Notes under the pieces: generated by a model
Seen by the model: the letters and a program-made list of their open reading frames with translations, nothing else
Told to the model about the DNA's origin: nothing
Databases searched by the model: none
Part shown: positions 20,719 to 22,096 of the stretch, in pieces
How positions within the stretch are numbered: position 1 is the stretch's first letter
Layout: each line of letters starts with the position of its first letter
Assembly: GCF_946222815.1 (NCBI RefSeq)
Contig: NZ_CAMJRK010000018.1
Location: 1 to 22,096, forward strand
Reading direction: 5' to 3'
Source: an uncultured Leuconostoc sp.
GTDB taxonomy: Bacteria > Bacillota > Bacilli > Lactobacillales > Lactobacillaceae
DNA length: 22,096 nt
Position numbers and translations under genes: made by a program

Positions 20719-22096
20719 TGGCTGACTCGTACAGTAAATGGATCATGACAACCGCATTTGCAAATAATTCGCAAGCAGCGTTGAATACAGGCAATAAGAT
20801 TGAATGGGTGGCGTTAAAAACATCAGACGATACGCATACTTTAAACGATTTACCCGGCTTAAATGACACAACGTTGGCAACAGCTAAAATTAAGCAAACG
20901 GCTAGTATCAATTCAGTTGTGCTGAATGGCAACACTGTGACGATTACTGGAATATTCAATAGTGGTGGCAACACGGCAGATTATTACATCAAGACAATAT
21001 TCTTAGTTGCCAAATACAATGGTACAGAGTTTTTGGCCGGCACTACCGTTGCCAATTCATCTGGTAGCGCATTTAGAATGCCAACATCAAGTACAACTGA
21101 AATTACAGAATTTACAGCTCGTCCACAAATTACGGTGACGAATAGTTCAACAATTAGTACCACAGTTAATCCAGTAGCTGCAGCAACTAATGAACGTGTC
21201 AATAAATTAGAAACGTCGTTAAATGATAAAATCATTGAAATAAATACAGATAAACAAAAATTGTGGAATAAGCTGGCTGATTATGTGACCAAGGCAACCG
21301 CTGAAACGATTACCGGCGTTAAAACCTTCACTCAGACAATCGTTGGCAGTATAACAGGAAACGCCGGAACAGCAACAAAGTTTCAAACAAGTAGGAAAAT
21401 CAATGGTACGTCATTTGACGGTTCAGCAGATATTAATATTAAAGCAGCTAATGACAGTGATCTGATTCATAAAACAGGGGCTGAGGATATTGTAGGGCCT
21501 AAAAAATTCTTAGATAGTGTTGATTTATCGAGTGATAACACAATGATTCGCGTCGGCAATAATAGTGATATTGGGCTTGTAAAAAAACAAGGACAAAGTG
21601 GATCCCTTGTTATCGGAAGCAGCAATCAATTCAAATTACAAAAAAGCAATAATGCTAAGATATCGCCAACTGATACATTAACTGATTTGATGAGTGTTGA
21701 TCTGAATGGTAATTTGAAGGCAACGTCATTCACTGGTGGCTTTTATGGTCGGATTGTGACGTTTTCAGATTTTTCTTTCGTTGCAGGGAATATGTTAAAT
21801 TATTCAGGGATTTGGTACACGTATAATAACAGTTTTTCAAATGCTCCCAACGGAAATATTAATAATGTTTATGGAATTATCAATATTGTACCAGGACAAA
21901 CTAATGATGTTGGGTATATTGAATTAACATATTATCCATCTGGACAGAATAATACTTACAGAACTGGTGTTGATAGAGGGGTTATTACTGGTTGGTATCA
22001 GTTTGCTAAAAATAATGAGCTTATTCACAATTATGGTGATGAATGCTCCTATACTGAAATTCCGGACTACTTTCTTTCTAGGACGAAATCCGAGAT
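20718..22096 (+). CDS. Tail fibre / receptor-binding protein, 3' partial
   Basis: A continuous frame runs from GTG 20718 to the window edge (459 codons visible) with no stop. The start overlaps the previous TAG stop, with GGGGG 9 bases upstream. Residues 1-150 (SKWIMTTAFANN, IEWVALKTSDD, VTITGIFNSGG) look like a tail-collar/fibre N-terminal domain for baseplate attachment. A short coiled coil follows (about 157-185, ATNERVNKLETSLNDK). Next is a fibre shaft with AETITGVKTFTQTI (from about 195), the GNAGTATKFQTSRKINGTSFDGS repeat common in phage fibres, and a second EDIVGPKKFL unit (256-265). From about 340 the C-terminal part (GGFYGRIVTF, YGIINIV, GVITGWYQF) resembles a pyocin-knob-like receptor-binding end. 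It decides host range. Confidence 0.9.
   Translation, partial: MADSYSKWIMTTAFANNSQAALNTGNKIEWVALKTSDDTHTLNDLPGLNDTTLATAKIKQTASINSVVLNGNTVTITGIFNSGGNTADYYIKTIFLVAKYNGTEFLAGTTVANSSGSAFRMPTSSTTEITEFTARPQITVTNSSTISTTVNPVAAATNERVNKLETSLNDKIIEINTDKQKLWNKLADYVTKATAETITGVKTFTQTIVGSITGNAGTATKFQTSRKINGTSFDGSADINIKAANDSDLIHKTGAEDIVGPKKFLDSVDLSSDNTMIRVGNNSDIGLVKKQGQSGSLVIGSSNQFKLQKSNNAKISPTDTLTDLMSVDLNGNLKATSFTGGFYGRIVTFSDFSFVAGNMLNYSGIWYTYNNSFSNAPNGNINNVYGIINIVPGQTNDVGYIELTYYPSGQNNTYRTGVDRGVITGWYQFAKNNELIHNYGDECSYTEIPDYFLSRTKSE

Noticed and set aside
21700..22096. Diversity-generating retroelement target in the fibre C-terminus
   Set aside because: No reverse transcriptase, template repeat or adenine-biased variable copy is visible in this window.
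1..22096. tRNA genes, insertion sequences, integrase or attachment sites
   Set aside because: None seen. The window is almost fully covered by late structural genes on one strand, and the lysogeny and lysis modules must lie outside it.

Overview
This window is the structural (morphogenesis) half of a temperate myovirus, read entirely on the + strand. It runs in the order DNA packaging, head, head-tail connection, contractile tail, baseplate, tail fibre. The gene order and protein families match the PBSX/XkdA-U type of contractile-tailed Firmicutes prophage (xtmA-xtmB-portal through xkdK-xkdU). Codon use, the low-to-moderate GC content, strong GGAGG-type ribosome sites and the style of the proteins suggest a Gram-positive host, most likely a lactic acid bacterium. 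A Leuconostoc/Weissella-type host is plausible but is a guess. I see no clear frame disruptions, so the region looks intact rather than decayed.

Layout. 1-752: small terminase, with its 5' end outside the window. 736-2016: large terminase. 2010-3422: portal. 3426-4745: MuF-type minor head protein with an extra C-terminal nuclease-like domain. 4717-4956: a small acidic protein overlapping its end, a candidate immunity partner. 4969-4998: a rho-independent terminator. 4999-5094: a leader with possible RNA structure. 5095-6644: scaffold and major capsid. 6660-8848: HeH-domain protein, three head-tail connector/completion proteins, tail terminator, and a second HeH-domain protein. 8873-10728: sheath (TTG start) and tube. 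10780-11384: tail assembly chaperone with a programmed -1 frameshift site (A AAA AAC). 11433-16628: a 1731-residue tape measure. 16640-20718: baseplate hub and wedge genes (XkdP-, XkdQ-, XkdR-, XkdS-, XkdT- and XkdU-like). 20718-22096: a tail-fibre gene starting at GTG and running off the right edge.

The genes overlap by a few bases or have very short gaps, so they form one or two late transcription units. Probable internal control points are the terminator at 4969, the leader before the scaffold gene, an attenuator-like hairpin at the end of the tube gene, and the frameshift. The longest non-coding stretch is 138 bases (4957-5094).

Most worth a second look: (1) the MuF protein with a C-terminal BECR/DUF4258-like nuclease domain and its overlapping small acidic neighbour, which look like a phage-carried toxin-immunity pair; (2) eight tandem 19-residue repeats, plus two other repeat families, in the tape measure; (3) a cluster of GTTACA motifs in the small terminase gene that could be the packaging site; (4) an RNA leader before the scaffold gene that could mask its ribosome site; (5) the chaperone frameshift. 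All functional statements rest on reading the sequence and on recall of protein families; no database search was run.
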